A DNA stretch of 47,500 bases from Symbiodinium natans. Lineage: Eukaryota; Sar; Dinophyceae; Suessiales; Symbiodiniaceae. Positions 11,001 to 19,632 of this stretch are shown one piece after another (position 1 is the first letter of the stretch; each line of letters opens with the position of its first letter). The stretch covers positions 712,501-760,000 of the forward strand of contig CAJNDS010002091.1 of the NCBI GenBank assembly GCA_905221605.1. The letters run 5' to 3'. Position numbers and translations under genes: made by a program. Below the pieces are notes generated by a model, which worked only from the letters and a program-made list of their open reading frames with translations, ran no database searches and had not been told where the DNA came from.

Positions 11001-11053
11001 CGCAGATCTTCTTCGATGTTCTCTGGTTCTTGTTTGATGTACTTAGCCTCCAT
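4286..11053 (-). CDS. Dinoflagellate-specific multi-exon gene: RS-rich N-terminal half, transposase-like C-terminal half
   Basis: I join about 17 exons into one minus-strand gene. Junctions closing in phase: 11053-11000 (start MEAKYIKQEPEN), 10620-10168, 10064-9993, 9910-9206, 9091-8900, 8812-8697, 8614-8549, 8293-7945, and the last pair ending 4888/starting 4793. The middle (7817 to 5190) is approximate. Order of regions: Pro/Ala-rich; Arg/Ser dipeptide-rich; a conserved helical block (SDDVAERWKNTKSRK, then GYYSEAAMKNELGF, then DKYQRHIVEYWIDTK); acidic stretch; Lys/Ala-rich linker; then a core with HADEGQTLKKSGV, FDVFHTLHKG, RFKVTPKLHAMVHI and QLDEDFVGQI, and a natural stop after HLFGQE. I recognise this as a very abundant family in dinoflagellate gene sets with no settled function. 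The Asp/Glu/His motifs suggest an RNase H-like (DDE-type) transposase, which is my inference. Donors are GT and GC. The count and joining of exons 9-14 is the weakest part. Confidence 0.72.
5190..6230 (-). CDS. Exon 15: core of the transposase-like region
   Basis: About 345 codons. It probably starts after the TATGCAG acceptor near 6231 (IAAGFVEECREADPD). Landmarks: NVGFDTMHPVLKLKQFL, LHADEGQTLKKSGV, LNYVGNSYATRFLYTVC, FIGLKGDWPIQAKVG, a small CHLC motif that could bind metal, and FDVFHTLHKGCFAELAAS near the end. These blocks are diagnostic of the dinoflagellate family. The Asp/Glu of HADEG and the Asp of GDWP could be catalytic in an RNase H-like fold (inference). The 3' edge lies between 5190 and 5165, and the following intron carries TATAGGG/TTTAGGG repeats. 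Confidence 0.7.
6410..7025 (-). CDS. Exons 13-14: Lys/Ala-rich linker
   Basis: About 7025-6816 encodes a basic, low-complexity region (KGKAKAKARARKDRTEG, acidic DDSDASEAKP, then KKAKAKAIPKKGGKKPSK). About 6640-6420 encodes a less obvious segment (DREDDKPPPGRASKALAKA). Both are open in the frame order expected between the coiled-coil exons and the core. Composition suggests a disordered nuclear linker. Confidence 0.45.
7165..7817 (-). CDS. Exons 9-12: small coiled-coil exons (approximate)
   Basis: Short open segments separated by TTTAGGG-rich introns: about 7817-7715 (ILKIRIRIDGTLDKMKGK), about 7511-7405 (GEKLNAHAEELMNLHDCL), about 7347-7285 (LRTMVKLREHLASVEKL), and about 7229-7165. Heptad-like hydrophobic spacing suggests coiled coil. 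Each starts after an AG acceptor on the minus strand. The 3' edges are uncertain. Confidence 0.45.
7945..8293 (-). CDS. Exon 8: conserved start then acidic and basic low-complexity tail
   Basis: 349 nt. The first base completes an Arg codon from exon 7. It reads RDKYQRHIVEYWIDTKTSG (conserved in the family), then a run of Asp/Glu, then Ser/Arg/Lys-rich sequence. It ends at GAG before a GC donor, in phase with the next exon at 7817 (DIEKIPQIQSEILKIRIRI). The upstream intron (8548-8294) is largely telomere-like repeats. Confidence 0.65.
8549..9091 (-). CDS. Exons 5-7: conserved helical module of the family
   Basis: Three exons, 9091-8900, 8812-8697 and 8614-8549, with introns of 87 nt (GT-AG) and 82 nt (GC-AG). 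They join in phase to read ITSREYKNYEATLRRMC, then KSRKQLIVALINCQGDK joined to DAFNQRMEVV, then SGYYSEAAMKNELGFDK joined to DRIKAVIQYC. This module recurs in dinoflagellate proteins with the same layout (basic helix, CxGDK, a GYY/GWYTE motif). The function is unknown. The preceding 114-nt intron and the 87-nt intron are multiples of three without stops, so a naive ORF reads straight through them. Confidence 0.7.
9206..9910 (-). CDS. Exon 4: Arg/Ser (RS) repeat domain
   Basis: 235 codons, phase 0 at both ends (acceptor TTGCAG, donor AAG then GTACTC). It starts VPDEAVDGIHDVYWERVP and becomes a long serine/arginine-rich stretch with repeated RSRSPKK, SKHRSHSRS and SVSRRG blocks, ending in a Lys-rich tail. 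RS domains are typical of splicing and nuclear-speckle proteins, but in this family the stretch may simply be a disordered nuclear-targeting region. Tandem DNA repeats of about 45-60 bp underlie the SR blocks. Confidence 0.72.
10168..10620 (-). CDS. Exon 2: Pro/Ala-rich disordered region
   Basis: 151 codons, in phase on both sides. A short basic helix (AKLRQKARRLE) leads into a Pro/Ala/Ser-rich, low-complexity, probably disordered stretch ending in an acidic patch (SDDELIMDVDF). It leaves through a GT donor. A 72-nt exon (10064-9993, DFEELRAMLQSRLEVKAES) follows through a GC donor. Confidence 0.6.
10715..10852. repeat. AT-rich (TA)n/ATAC repeat
   Basis: Long TATATA/ATACAT runs in the first intron of the RS/transposase-like gene. 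Similar TA-rich blocks are at 15,608-15,790 and 44,265-44,365. Confidence 0.85.
11000..11053 (-). CDS. First coding exon of the RS/transposase-like gene
   Basis: ATG at 11053 opens 18 codons (MEAKYIKQEPENIEEDLR) and ends at a GT donor (CGA, then GTAACTTT). The next exon starts at 10620 after a GAG acceptor in the same phase and continues AAEDVLAKLRQKARRLE. The Lys-x-Glu-Pro string resembles a SUMO site, which is only a guess. The ATG was chosen because it is the first in frame and the upstream DNA looks non-coding. Confidence 0.55.
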
Positions 11054-11647
11054 GAAGGATTGCCCGGCGTATAGGGTCGCACAGCTGTGTGACCGAGTGC
11101 AAAGGCGCAAAGGTTTCCCCTTTGTCATGGCTCTTGTCAACACTTAGTGATGCAAAATTGCTGCACATAGTGGTGTCAGAAAGGGCACAACGGGATTTAC
11201 GCTTTTTTATGGCACTTTTATGCTTTTTTATGGCACTTTACGCTTTTTTACGGCACTGCGGGTTTTCACAAAAAACGCGTTCGCACCCTGTAAAACGCGA
11301 AAAACCCCGCACTTGCGTTGTAACACGCAGGCAAAACACACCTGGTGGCCCAGAAAACCCGCAACAGGTATAGATTAACTGCACACAAACCCGCAGTAAA
11401 CCCAAAACCCCGCAAAAAGACCAAGCAACAGCACAAGCAAAGCCCGAAAATCCCGCAACTGTCCGGAAAAAGACACAAGAGGAATATCCAGCCGACCTGA
11501 AACACAACTTGCCTCGAAACCCATCCAAATTTGATAGCCGTCGCTCCACTCCAGAACTCACAACTGTATAAACCCCCTGCATGCAATCCCGACTCTATGT
11601 AAGCCTCAGCATTTTTGGAACCGATCTCAGATTCTGTCGACCGTCGG

Positions 11648-11827
11648 TCACGCAAAGTCCTGCGCCAGCTGCCGGACCAGTGCTTTCTGATCATCACTGA
11701 GACGCAGCCTCTTGTTGGCATACAAATACTCTAGGACTTCTCCCATCCGGGCATCCCTCCACACATCTTTGGGGACTTTGTCATAGATCACTTCTTTTGC
11801 GTGCGAGAAATTGAAGTCGTCGGCAAC
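11648..11827 (-). CDS. Last exon of the methyltransferase-like gene, with stop
   Basis: 60 codons including the stop; acceptor CGGAG. Reads VADDFNFSHAKEVIYDKVP, DVWRDARMGEVLEYLY and ends QLAQDFA. The preceding intron (12338-11828, 511 nt) contains a long CCCCACA/CACA minisatellite, so any longer ORF running into that repeat is spurious. Confidence 0.6.
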   Translation of the reverse strand, partial: VADDFNFSHAKEVIYDKVPKDVWRDARMGEVLEYLYANKRLRLSDDQKALVRQLAQDFA

Positions 11828-14800
11828 CTCCGAAGCAAACATTGTGACACATTGCGGCACATGCGACACATTGCGACACACATCCACACCCACACCCCCA
11901 CACCCCCACACCCCCACACCCCCACACCCCCACACCCCCACACCCCCACACCCCCACACCCCCACACCCCCCACACCCCCACACCCCCACACCCCCACAC
12001 CCCCGCACACCCACACACACCTACCCACCCACACAGAGACACACACACACATAGACACACACACACACACATAGAGAGACACACACAGGGACACGCACAC
12101 AGACACACACCTACACACCCGCACACCCACACAGAGACACACCCACACACCCACGCACCCACACAGAGACACACACACACACAGAGACACACACAGAGAC
12201 ACACGCAGGGACACACACAGAGACACACACACACACACACAAACGCACACCGCACACCCCTGACCTCAGGCACCCTTTACTCCAAACGCCCGCCTGCTGC
12301 GGCTGGTGCCTCCATTGGATCTTCGATGCTCGGAAAGCAGGCCAAAGCTTCGCAAATCGCATTGCAAAGCCAAAGGGATATCGCCTTAGATGTGCTGTGT
12401 TTGCAGCTCACAACATGCACGTTGAAGGCAACACAACTGTATAAATGCTGACACATCACTGAGATGTTTTTAACTTCTTGTTTCCAGTGTAACGAAGCCG
12501 TCCAGACTTGTCTCGGTAGCGATGAACTAGATCCCCACGGCACTTCTCTCTTTCAGCCTTGCTAAGTCGAGCATATCTGCGGAAATCCAAGATTGCAGAC
12601 GACGAAGACCAAAGGATCAATCGTTTGGGCGTTTTCGCCCCCAACTTCCCAAGCCAGAAGGCTTGGCGATAAACCTCAGGGGATTTGTGTTTTGGGTTAC
12701 CAGCAGCGAGGCGAGGGCCCCCACGTTTTAAAAAGCCCCAACCTTTTTCACCCCTCCCCCTCAACTCATCCTCTTCCCCTCCCTCCCCTCCCCCTCCCCC
12801 CCCCCCTTTCCCCCCTTCCCTCCCCCCCTTCCCTCCCCCCCTTCCTTCCCTTCCCCCCTTCCCCCCGTCACCCCCCTCACCCCCTCACCCCCCTCACCCC
12901 TCACCCCCTCACCCCCTCACCCCCTCACCCCCTCACCCCCTCACCCCCCTCCCCCCTCACCCCCTCACCCCCTCACCCCCCTCCACCCCCACCCACCCAC
13001 TAAGGAGCAAGGCCAAACAAACCTTAAAGTATTGGACACCCCCCCCATAAGCACTTGAAATAGGTTTCAAAGGTGTCTTAGGGTCTTATATTTTTTAGGC
13101 AACTGCGGGACATTCGGGGTTTCTATGTTGGGTGTTGTTTTTTTGGGAGGGTCCATGTGGTGAACTTAGATCGATCGTCAAAACAGCACCAAGGCACCAT
13201 CACGGCCCGGCAAAGTTCTTGAAACCGCTTGTGCCTGTACATTAATGAACTGGCAGGTTGTTCGAGGCACCAATGACAGCCGCGAGCCATCAATAGCCAT
13301 GCTATCAGCACAAACCTCCAGGGTATAGGGCGGAGGCACTTAAATCTGCTGAAACTGATCCGATGCAAGTGTTGACATTAACACACTGCCTTGCGACCAT
13401 GCAGTTCCCGTCGATGACCCAACTTACATCAGTGTAGCCGTGAGGATTTAGGAATGTGCGACCACTGGATGCCATGCAGACCGACACCCAGCCGGAACAG
13501 ACAAGTCCGAAGTGGAACGTTGAAGCCGGCTTGGCTTTCAGAGCCTGGAGTAAGACCAGCCTCAGAGCGACGAAGATGTGTATACAACACATGCACAGTA
13601 TACTAAAAGCATCCGCTCATATACAGACAAGTTGCACGAATCCAGCACTTTTCAGGAGGTCTAGCGGATTGTTCGTTGTAGGGCGCGAAGGCACGTGTTC
13701 ACTCCAATATGTGATGTCCATCCCTGGGACATTCAGGTTATGCAGCTGTAGGACTCGATGTAGCATGCCGGTGCCAGCACATATCTCACATCCATCCAGC
13801 ACCTGATTGCGTGAAATCTCAACCCTAAACCTTAAAAACCCTATATAAACCTTATAAACCCTAAACCCTATATAAACCCTAAACCCTAAACCCTATAAAC
13901 CCTAAACCCTAAACCCTAAACCACCCTAAACCCTATAACCCTAAACCCATTATAAACCCCTAAAAACCCTAAACCCTATACACCCCAGGCGAAACTGGAA
14001 CTTCGCTATCTTCGACTGCTGCAAGCAGCGCTGCCTCCTCCAGGCGGAGGCCCTCTGTCTGTAGAAGCAGGAGAAGACACAGGATCAACACCTGGGATCA
14101 GCGTCGAATTTGAAAGGATTTCTTGCGGGGCATGTGTTCAGGTCGTTATATATTGCATCATGGCACCCCGGGCGCCGACACACGCACCAGGCTCTTCAAC
14201 ACGGATCGTGCCCGGGAATTCTGCCCCATGGCTGGGGGAAGCCACGGGTACACTATCAGAATTGTTTGCAGCTGAAGCAGCCACAACTCATGTAGCATGT
14301 TGCGAATCGTTGCACAAGCGACACAGCAACTGTCAAAAAAAGATTGCAAGCAGCAGCAGATTGCAGAGGGGGATGCACGTTTCAAGGCTCCCGGCTGCCG
14401 ACGCCTCCACGCCAAGCTCATCGATGGTGCACGATGTACCTCGAGGCAGGACCGACTGGTCTTACTTTACATAAAGAAAACTTGCAGCCGAAGGTAGTGG
14501 TAGTGCATCGCACAACACAGCAGCATGTTTCCAAGAACCCCTTTGCCGGCAGCTGCTTCGCGTAGGTCGCACACATGTAATATACGACCCAAGAGCACAG
14601 GTTTGCCCCACACAACAAACAACCATTGCAGACCCATATAGAAGCACATTTAGCTGGAAGGGTATGATGTTTCAGGTTTGTGGGGACTACCTGGGCCACT
14701 AATTTCCCCTGTGTGCACAAGGCTCTCCCTGCTTGCACATGACACGTAACCTGTTCCATTTCAGGCTGCTAAAATGGAAAATCTTCGGTGACACAAATCA

Positions 14801-17341
14801 ATCCTCCGTTGTCTTCTCAGCTCTCGGTCGGCCTCGGGCCCCTCTGTAGACGTACGTAGGATCTCGACAGGTGATGCAACCAGACTTGGACCATCTGCAT
14901 CTTGGGCAGCCGAGCTCACGATCAGTGATCCCCAGCTCAGCAGCAGTCACGGGCGCTTGCCTCACAAGTCCACGACCACCACGGCCACGGCCCTTTGTCG
15001 GGACCTCAGCAGCAGGAGGTGCTGCATCCACAGCGGGTCTTCCGCCCCGTCCTCGGCCACGCCCACGTCCCTTTGCAACCACGTGGGAATCCGTGCCGGC
15101 TGGAGCTGGCATCGATTTAGCCTTGGCCTTGGCCTTGGCTTTGGCTTTGGCTGTGGCCTTGGGCAAGGCCTTAGCCTTTGCCTTAGCCTTAGCCTTTGCC
15201 TTCGTCTTGGCAGAACCTTTCATGCTCTTGGCAACTGCGCTTGCCTCGGAAACCGCCTTTGCCTTCGCTTTTGCTCTGGCCGCCTTCTTTGGCGACGCCT
15301 TGCATTTCTTCTTCCTCCCTGGACCACGCTTTGCCGGTCGGCGAAGGGATCTCAATGCATTCTGCTCCTGGGCCGTCACAAGCTCCCCTGAAACCTCATT
15401 TCGACATGGATTTGGTACGAAGCTTGAAAAGTAAAATGCATTCTGTGCAATGCACATATGTACGTATCCAAGTTGCATTGGGAGGACGGCGCTCCAGCGG
15501 TGTCCTGGACTCGGGCTCGGAGAGCGGTTCCGGCAGGATCTGTGTCTCCTGACAGCAAAGGGTTATATAATGTTCATATGGTTTAGGGTCTTGGGTTATA
15601 TAGGGCTATATATATATATATAAATATTATATATATATACGGTCTATGTATAGGGTTTATATATGTATATATACATATACATTTATAGGGTTTATAAGGT
15701 TTAGGATTTATATACACATATATATAGGGTTATATAGGGTATATATATATATATATATATATATAAATCTATATATATATATAGAGAGAGAGAGAGAGAT
15801 CGAGGGTATTAAAATAAGGTGTGTATATATTTTATATATAGGGTGTTTGCAAGGTTTAAGGGTTTATATAGGGTTATATATATAGGGGTTTAGGCCCACA
15901 CACACACACCCACCACCACCACCACCACCACCTCCTCCTCCTCCTCCTCCTCCTCCTCCTCCTCCTCCTCCTCTTCACAACATGTTTCATACATATGGGC
16001 CTCGTTGTCAGGATTGGCACGCTTGCTTCGGGCACGGCGAAGTACAGGAACAGGGGCTGGTTCGGAGCTGGCTCGGATTCGGGGCTTCCGTGGCGGGCTT
16101 TCGTCGATTGTGATCATCTCGCCTCAGATTGCTGCGTGGGAACCTATGTACTGCACGCATGACAGGACAAATTCTGATAACACATCCACACTTGTACGTC
16201 AGGCAACTGCGACGCAGAGGAGCTGCAGGAGCTGCAGCAACAAAGGAACTTGAACCCGCCCTTGGTCATTTGCAGCATGAAAAAATAAAGTCCAAGCTGT
16301 GCGAAATGAGCATATCCACAGCCTATAATTATTTAGGTAAGAAACTCAGCAAGTCTTTGCTGGAGCTCTGCAATCTCTGCCCTCATCTGCAAGAGCTTCG
16401 CACGCTTCTGGGCAATGTTCACACTCGTAGCACCGCTCTTGGAAACCTCGATGACAGGATCATCATCACCCTCAGCTTCCTCTTCCCCTTCTTCATTCCC
16501 ATCATCACCACCTTCCCGCTCCTCAGCCCGCTCCTCCCCTTCTTCATCCCCATCTGCGTTCTCCTCTTCCTCCTCCTTTTCCTTCTCACCCCCATCCTCC
16601 CCATTTTCTTCGTTGTGCTCATGCTCGTCCACCTCAGCACTGTTTTCGTCATCCCAGTCCTCAGCCTCACCATCAGCACTATCCTCAGCGTCCTGCTGTT
16701 CCTCATCTTCCTCCGCCTCTTCATCGAGCTCAGCTTCGCGTGCTTGACGCGCAGCATCGGTCCACTCCTTGCGCTTTCGTCGGATCAGCTTAAAGAGCTT
16801 CCGCACGACAGCCTCCTTAAGCACAACACATGGACACCGTTGCAGACTCCTATCGAAAAAAAAAAAAGCAAACCCAGGACTTAAACGCATATATTGTTTT
16901 GCAAAGGAGCCCTTGGAACCTGTCCCCGGCGTTCAGCGTCCCTCTGGCGCTTCAAAGCGAAAGACAGCATAAGGCGAAGACTCCATGAGTCGATCCACGG
17001 CTGCTTGCGGCTATCTGGCACGTAGCTCATCTTCTTGAAAAGACTCTTGATCTGCACACAGGGGGATGGGACGTGTTTCTGTGTTGGGGCCTTGTGCACG
17101 GGTATGGCAATTGCAAATTCGATCCGGCCTCGGGCTCCACATCATGAATGGAAAGCTTGGGGCTCGGCATCCACTGAAGCACGGTCTTCATGATTTGACT
17201 GTTCAACTCCAAAGCTCGTGTAGTCTGCAACGAGTTGCCTCCACAGCCTTCTGGCTCCCGGATCCAATCCTTCCCCTTCCGAAAGCGCTTTCGGACAATG
17301 GGGATGCATTCGAGGAGCGCCGACAAGCGCTCAGCAGCCAT
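11648..17341 (-). CDS. Dinoflagellate multi-domain gene ending in a degenerate C5-methyltransferase-like domain
   Basis: Minus-strand gene of about 14 exons. Junctions closing in phase: 17341-17129, 17051-16920, start of exon at 16815, exon end 15932, start 15387, 14058-13984, 13802-13638, 13544-13390, 13315-13207, 12674-12460, 12384-12339, 11827-11648 (stop TGA). Layout: basic N-terminus, long Glu/Asp-rich region ending in a short coiled coil, poly-Glu, Lys/Ala and Arg/Gly repeats with a CxxC pair, then the C-terminal domain. That domain has a SAM-pocket-like loop (EICAGTGMLHRVLQ), a VCSGW motif where C5-methyltransferases have PC, and a LEQP motif where they have ENV. I recognise the C-terminal family as very frequent in dinoflagellates. 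Enzymatic activity is doubtful because the catalytic context differs. Confidence 0.68.
11880..12255. repeat. CCCCACA minisatellite grading into CA-rich repeats
   Basis: Lies inside the last intron of the methyltransferase-like gene. Very long apparent ORFs on both strands here are repeat artefacts. Confidence 0.9.
12339..12674 (-). CDS. C-terminal exons k and l
   Basis: 12674-12460 (VYRQAFWLGKLGAKTPKR, then KSGRLRYTGNKKLKTSQ) joins over a 75-nt GT-AG intron to 12384-12339 (RYPFGFAMRFAKLWP). The run W(M/L)G-x-x-GAKT-x-K followed by a YTGNK-LK-SQ-YP motif is the standard continuation of this dinoflagellate family. Confidence 0.65.
12760..12998. repeat. CCCTCC / CACCCCCT minisatellite
   Basis: Pyrimidine-rich on the + strand, inside the 532-nt intron 13206-12675. 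Strong strand asymmetry; may form triplex or G-rich structures in the transcript. Confidence 0.85.
13207..13802 (-). CDS. Methyltransferase-like catalytic-fold exons
   Basis: Three exons, 13802-13638, 13544-13390 and 13315-13207, join in phase through GT, GC and AG sites. They encode VLDGCEICAGTGMLHRVLQ, MDITYWSEHVPS, NPLDLLKSAGF, STFHFGLVCSGWVSVCMASS, a V-x-x-GN-x-M-x-x-R stretch, and RGCHWCLEQPASSLMY. Motif order matches C5-cytosine methyltransferase motifs I, IV and VI in a degenerate form (established fold logic; the assignment is inference). The 74-nt intron 13389-13316 is one of the shortest in the window. Confidence 0.65.
13984..14058 (-). CDS. Small linker exon before the C-terminal domain
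   Basis: 75 nt, 25 codons, phase 0, acceptor CTACAG, GT donor (GGG then GTGTATAG). Reads TEGLRLEEAALLAAVEDSE and joins directly to VLDGCEICAGTG in the next exon. Confidence 0.5.
14830..15546 (-). CDS. Lys/Ala- and Arg/Gly-rich exons with a CxxC pair
   Basis: A small exon (about 15546-15465, ETQILPEPLSEPESRTPLE) is followed by a larger one beginning 15387 (GELVTAQEQNALRSLRRP). The larger one contains about 20 KA/AKAK dipeptides, then GRGRGRGRGG, then a Cys-rich motif (GCPRCRWSKSGCITC) typical of this family and possibly zinc-binding. The 3' edge lies between about 14860 and 14830. Confidence 0.55.
15932..16117 (-). CDS. Exon ending in a poly-glutamate run
   Basis: Reads MITIDESPPRKPRIRASSEP, then a basic patch, then EAHMYETCC and a (GAG)n run of about 15 Glu. 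The donor GT is where the GAG microsatellite turns into GTG repeats (15931), so the microsatellite itself spans the splice site. The 5' edge is near the GCGAG acceptor at about 16118. Confidence 0.5.
16352..16815 (-). CDS. Acidic exon with short coiled coil
   Basis: It starts EAVVRKLFKLIRRKRKEW after an AAG acceptor, runs through a very Glu/Asp-rich low-complexity stretch of roughly 90 residues, then VIEVSKSGATSVNIAQKRA and a coiled coil (LLQMRAEIAELQQRL), ending at a probable GC donor. The opposite strand is also open here (Ser/Phe-rich), but that is a shadow of the GAG/GAA repeats. Confidence 0.6.
16920..17341 (-). CDS. N-terminal exons of the methyltransferase-like gene
   Basis: The first exon (17341-17129) has ATG just after a TTGCAG, a plausible trans- or cis-splice acceptor, and reads MAAERLSALLECIPIVRKRF, ending SIHDVEPE before a GC donor. 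The second exon (17051-16920, 44 codons) reads IKSLFKKMSYVPDSRKQPW and ends RRGQ before a GT donor. If an upstream exon exists, the ATG would be internal. Confidence 0.55.
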
Positions 17342-17359
17342 GCTTGCCCGAGTCTGCAA

Positions 17360-18480
17360 GCTGCAGCTTCAATCCTAAACCCTCGATCCCTTGAGAGAGA
17401 GTTCAGAGAAACCACATGTTGAACATATTTGTGTGGAACAAAGCAAGACATTTATACAACCCTTGTGTAAACAAAACTGGTGGGGCACTTGGAGAACCGA
17501 TGAAAATCCAGCCAGCCCAAAGCATCCGTACCTCGGCTACACGTATACTGAGTGCACAAACATAATGCTCTGTCTTGTACTGTGCCCAGCGAACTCTACA
17601 CATAGATGCCACCTGGCCACCCAGCAGAAGGAAATCAAATCATCAGCCATCCATCCCATACGTCGACCTCCGAGGCAGTTTCTACAGAACTCGCAGCACA
17701 GGTTTTATTTATCTTTGTAGACATCTCCCTGTCGCCTTGTGAAATCACCATTGTCGATCCATTGATGTAAGCTTCCTGCAAAGCCAAGTATATGCTTTGA
17801 CATACATTCATCAGAGCAACATTCATGGGTGCTCTACTTGACTGGGCAGGGCTCCTCCATCCAAGGGCAGGGGTCGTCCATCCAAGGTATAGCCACCGAG
17901 CAGTGGCATGGCGAGCAGCGAGCAGTGGATAGAGTGAGGAAAAACAAAGCGTATCTGGGTTCTTTTTTAAGACCGGTCGCGCACGAGATCGTGTGTGTAC
18001 GTGCGCTTGTGCATACTCGAAGTATGCTAACCTTTCGATCATAGAGTTGTCTACATCCCTTCAGCCCCCCTAGCATAGACCCCCCCACGCAGAGACAACA
18101 TCCCTTCCTTGGAGCACGATCGATCCACGAGGCGGGCCTGGGCATTAATAAGGTGTCTAGGGTATCGGGCTCTTCTTTTGTAGCTATGTAGAAGGGGGAC
18201 AAGAAAGCTGAACCCTACCATCAACCCATATATAACCCATTAGACAAGAGTAAACCACCTTCAGGTCTGTTAGGAACTCATTCAAAAGTGGTTCGGGTGT
18301 AATAATGGGCACAGTGACTCTTTTGGTTTGCGTAATATTAGCAGTGTTACATTTTGTTGGCTACTTTAGCAAAGGCGCTAGTTTAGGAGCGGTTACCCTT
18401 TATTTTGGGCTACAGAGGTTCTCCAGGTAGGGTTTAGGGTTTAGGGTTTAGGGTTTAGGGTTTAGCGTTCTTTTCCTCCG
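17360..18480. other. Upstream region of the methyltransferase-like gene
   Basis: Mostly unique DNA with few telomeric units until 18,428. No convincing exon; the open frames have no family signature or splice support. Given gene polarity it should hold the start region and spliced-leader acceptor of that gene. Confidence 0.4.
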
Positions 18481-19260
18481 TCATCCATGCCCCCGAAGCA
18501 CACAGCAGCCATAGCTAGACCCGAGGGTAGCCCAGATATCCTTACTTCGGGTACAATTCCCTCTGTCCCAACTAGATCGGGGCTGATCTAAACCAAGCCC
18601 CTTTTCTATGAAGAGAATGCTATCACAGAGACTTCCCATTAAGAGAATGTTTTGGTCAGAATTTCGCGCTTCGGGAAATTCCAGGGTTTGCGGTTTAGGG
18701 TTCGGCGTCAGCAGGGCTGGTTGTAGACTTTAGGCCTGCGGCCTCGGGACTAGTGGACAAGCACTTGCCAGGCACCGCACCTGATACCCACTTTCTAAGC
18801 ATCCGCTAGGTCCCCCAAACCCAAGCCCCCCCCCCCCCCCCCCCAAAACCCTAGACCCTAGACCCTAAAACCTAAACCCTGAACCCTAAACCCTGATCTC
18901 TAACCCCTGAACCCCTAAGCCAGAACAACCCTAAACGCTAACCACGAACCCTACCAAACTACACCACGCCAATGGTTTAAGTCTTGCTCTCCCTGGAATT
19001 TAGGGTTTAGGGCTTGGGTTCAGGGTGCCCCCTGATTCCTCAACCCGTAGCGCCAAACCTAGGACGCGCAGGTGTCAAACCTTCATGGATTCCCCTAGTA
19101 CCCCACTCTATACTCCGCCCCGCCCCCCCCCCCAGATAGATTTGATTCGGCTTAAGTATCCCTGAGTAGCCTTAATTATGGGGGGAATCTAGGGGGGGAG
19201 TAGAGAGTGGGGTAGTACTACTGAACCCTAAACCCTAAACCCTAAACCCTAAACCCTAGA
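18481..19260. other. Intergenic DNA, degenerate telomeric repeats
   Basis: Mostly decayed CCCTAAA units and a C-run (18,827-18,843). A short inverted pair TACTCCGCCCCGCCC...GATTTG / GGGGGGAGTAGAGAGTGGGGTAGTA lies near 19,100-19,215. No exon seen. Confidence 0.45.
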
Positions 19261-19284
19261 GTAGCAGGGGAACCCCTCTGACAC

Positions 19285-19352
19285 CTTGTCCAACTTGCGG
19301 CCAACCCAAGACGGTCGTGTTGAGCCCTCCATCACTTCGGCCTCTTCGAGGA
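19285..19352 (-). CDS. Isolated exon
   Basis: Acceptor CCCAG, GT donor after GACAAG. Reads LEEAEVMEGSTRPSWVGRKL then DK. Charged and coding-like; product unknown. Flanked by CCCTAAA on one side and TTTGGGG arrays on the other. Confidence 0.4.
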
Positions 19353-19361
19353 CTGGGGGCT

Positions 19362-19632
19362 TTGGGGTTTGGGGTTTGGGGTTTGGGGTTTAGGGTTTAG
19401 GGTTTAGGGTTTGGGGTTTGGGGTTTAGGGTTTGGGGTTTGGGGTTTGGGGTTTAGGGTTTAGGGTTTGGGGTTTGGGGTTTGGGGTTTGGGGTTTGGGG
19501 TTTAGGGTTTAGCGTTTGGGGTCTAGGGTTTGGGGTTTAGGGTTTGGGGTTTAGGGTTTGGGGTTTAGGGTTTGGGGTTTGGGGTTTGGGGCTTGGGGTT
19601 TAAGATTTAGGGTTTGGGGTTGGGGGTTTAGG
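19362..19632 (+). repeat. TTTGGGG-variant array mixed with TTTAGGG
   Basis: Heptamer with A to G substitution spread over most units and interspersed with canonical units. This suggests local copying of the variant. Confidence 0.85.

Noticed and set aside
11801-12451. Long plus- and minus-strand ORFs of His/Thr/Pro or Cys/Val
   Set aside because: Translation of the CCCCACA/CACA minisatellite inside an intron; only the non-repeat ends belong to exons of the minus-strand gene.
12593-13050. Proline-rich ORFs on the plus strand
   Set aside because: Translation of the CCCTCC and CACCCCCT repeats; the coding exon here is on the minus strand (12674-12460).
14871-15434. Plus-strand ORF rich in Ala/Leu/Phe
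   Set aside because: Antisense of the Lys/Ala- and Arg/Gly-repeat exon, which has the family's Cys motif on the minus strand.
15646-15885. Tyr/Ile-rich ORF
   Set aside because: Produced by (TA)n and GTATAT repeats in an intron.
16415-16747. Serine-rich plus-strand ORF
   Set aside because: Antisense shadow of the GAG/GAA-rich acidic exon on the minus strand.
17834-18202. Minus-strand ORF upstream of the methyltransferase-like gene
   Set aside because: No family motif, contains duplicated short repeats (CATCCAAGG), and no in-phase splice to the ATG exon was found; left as non-coding.
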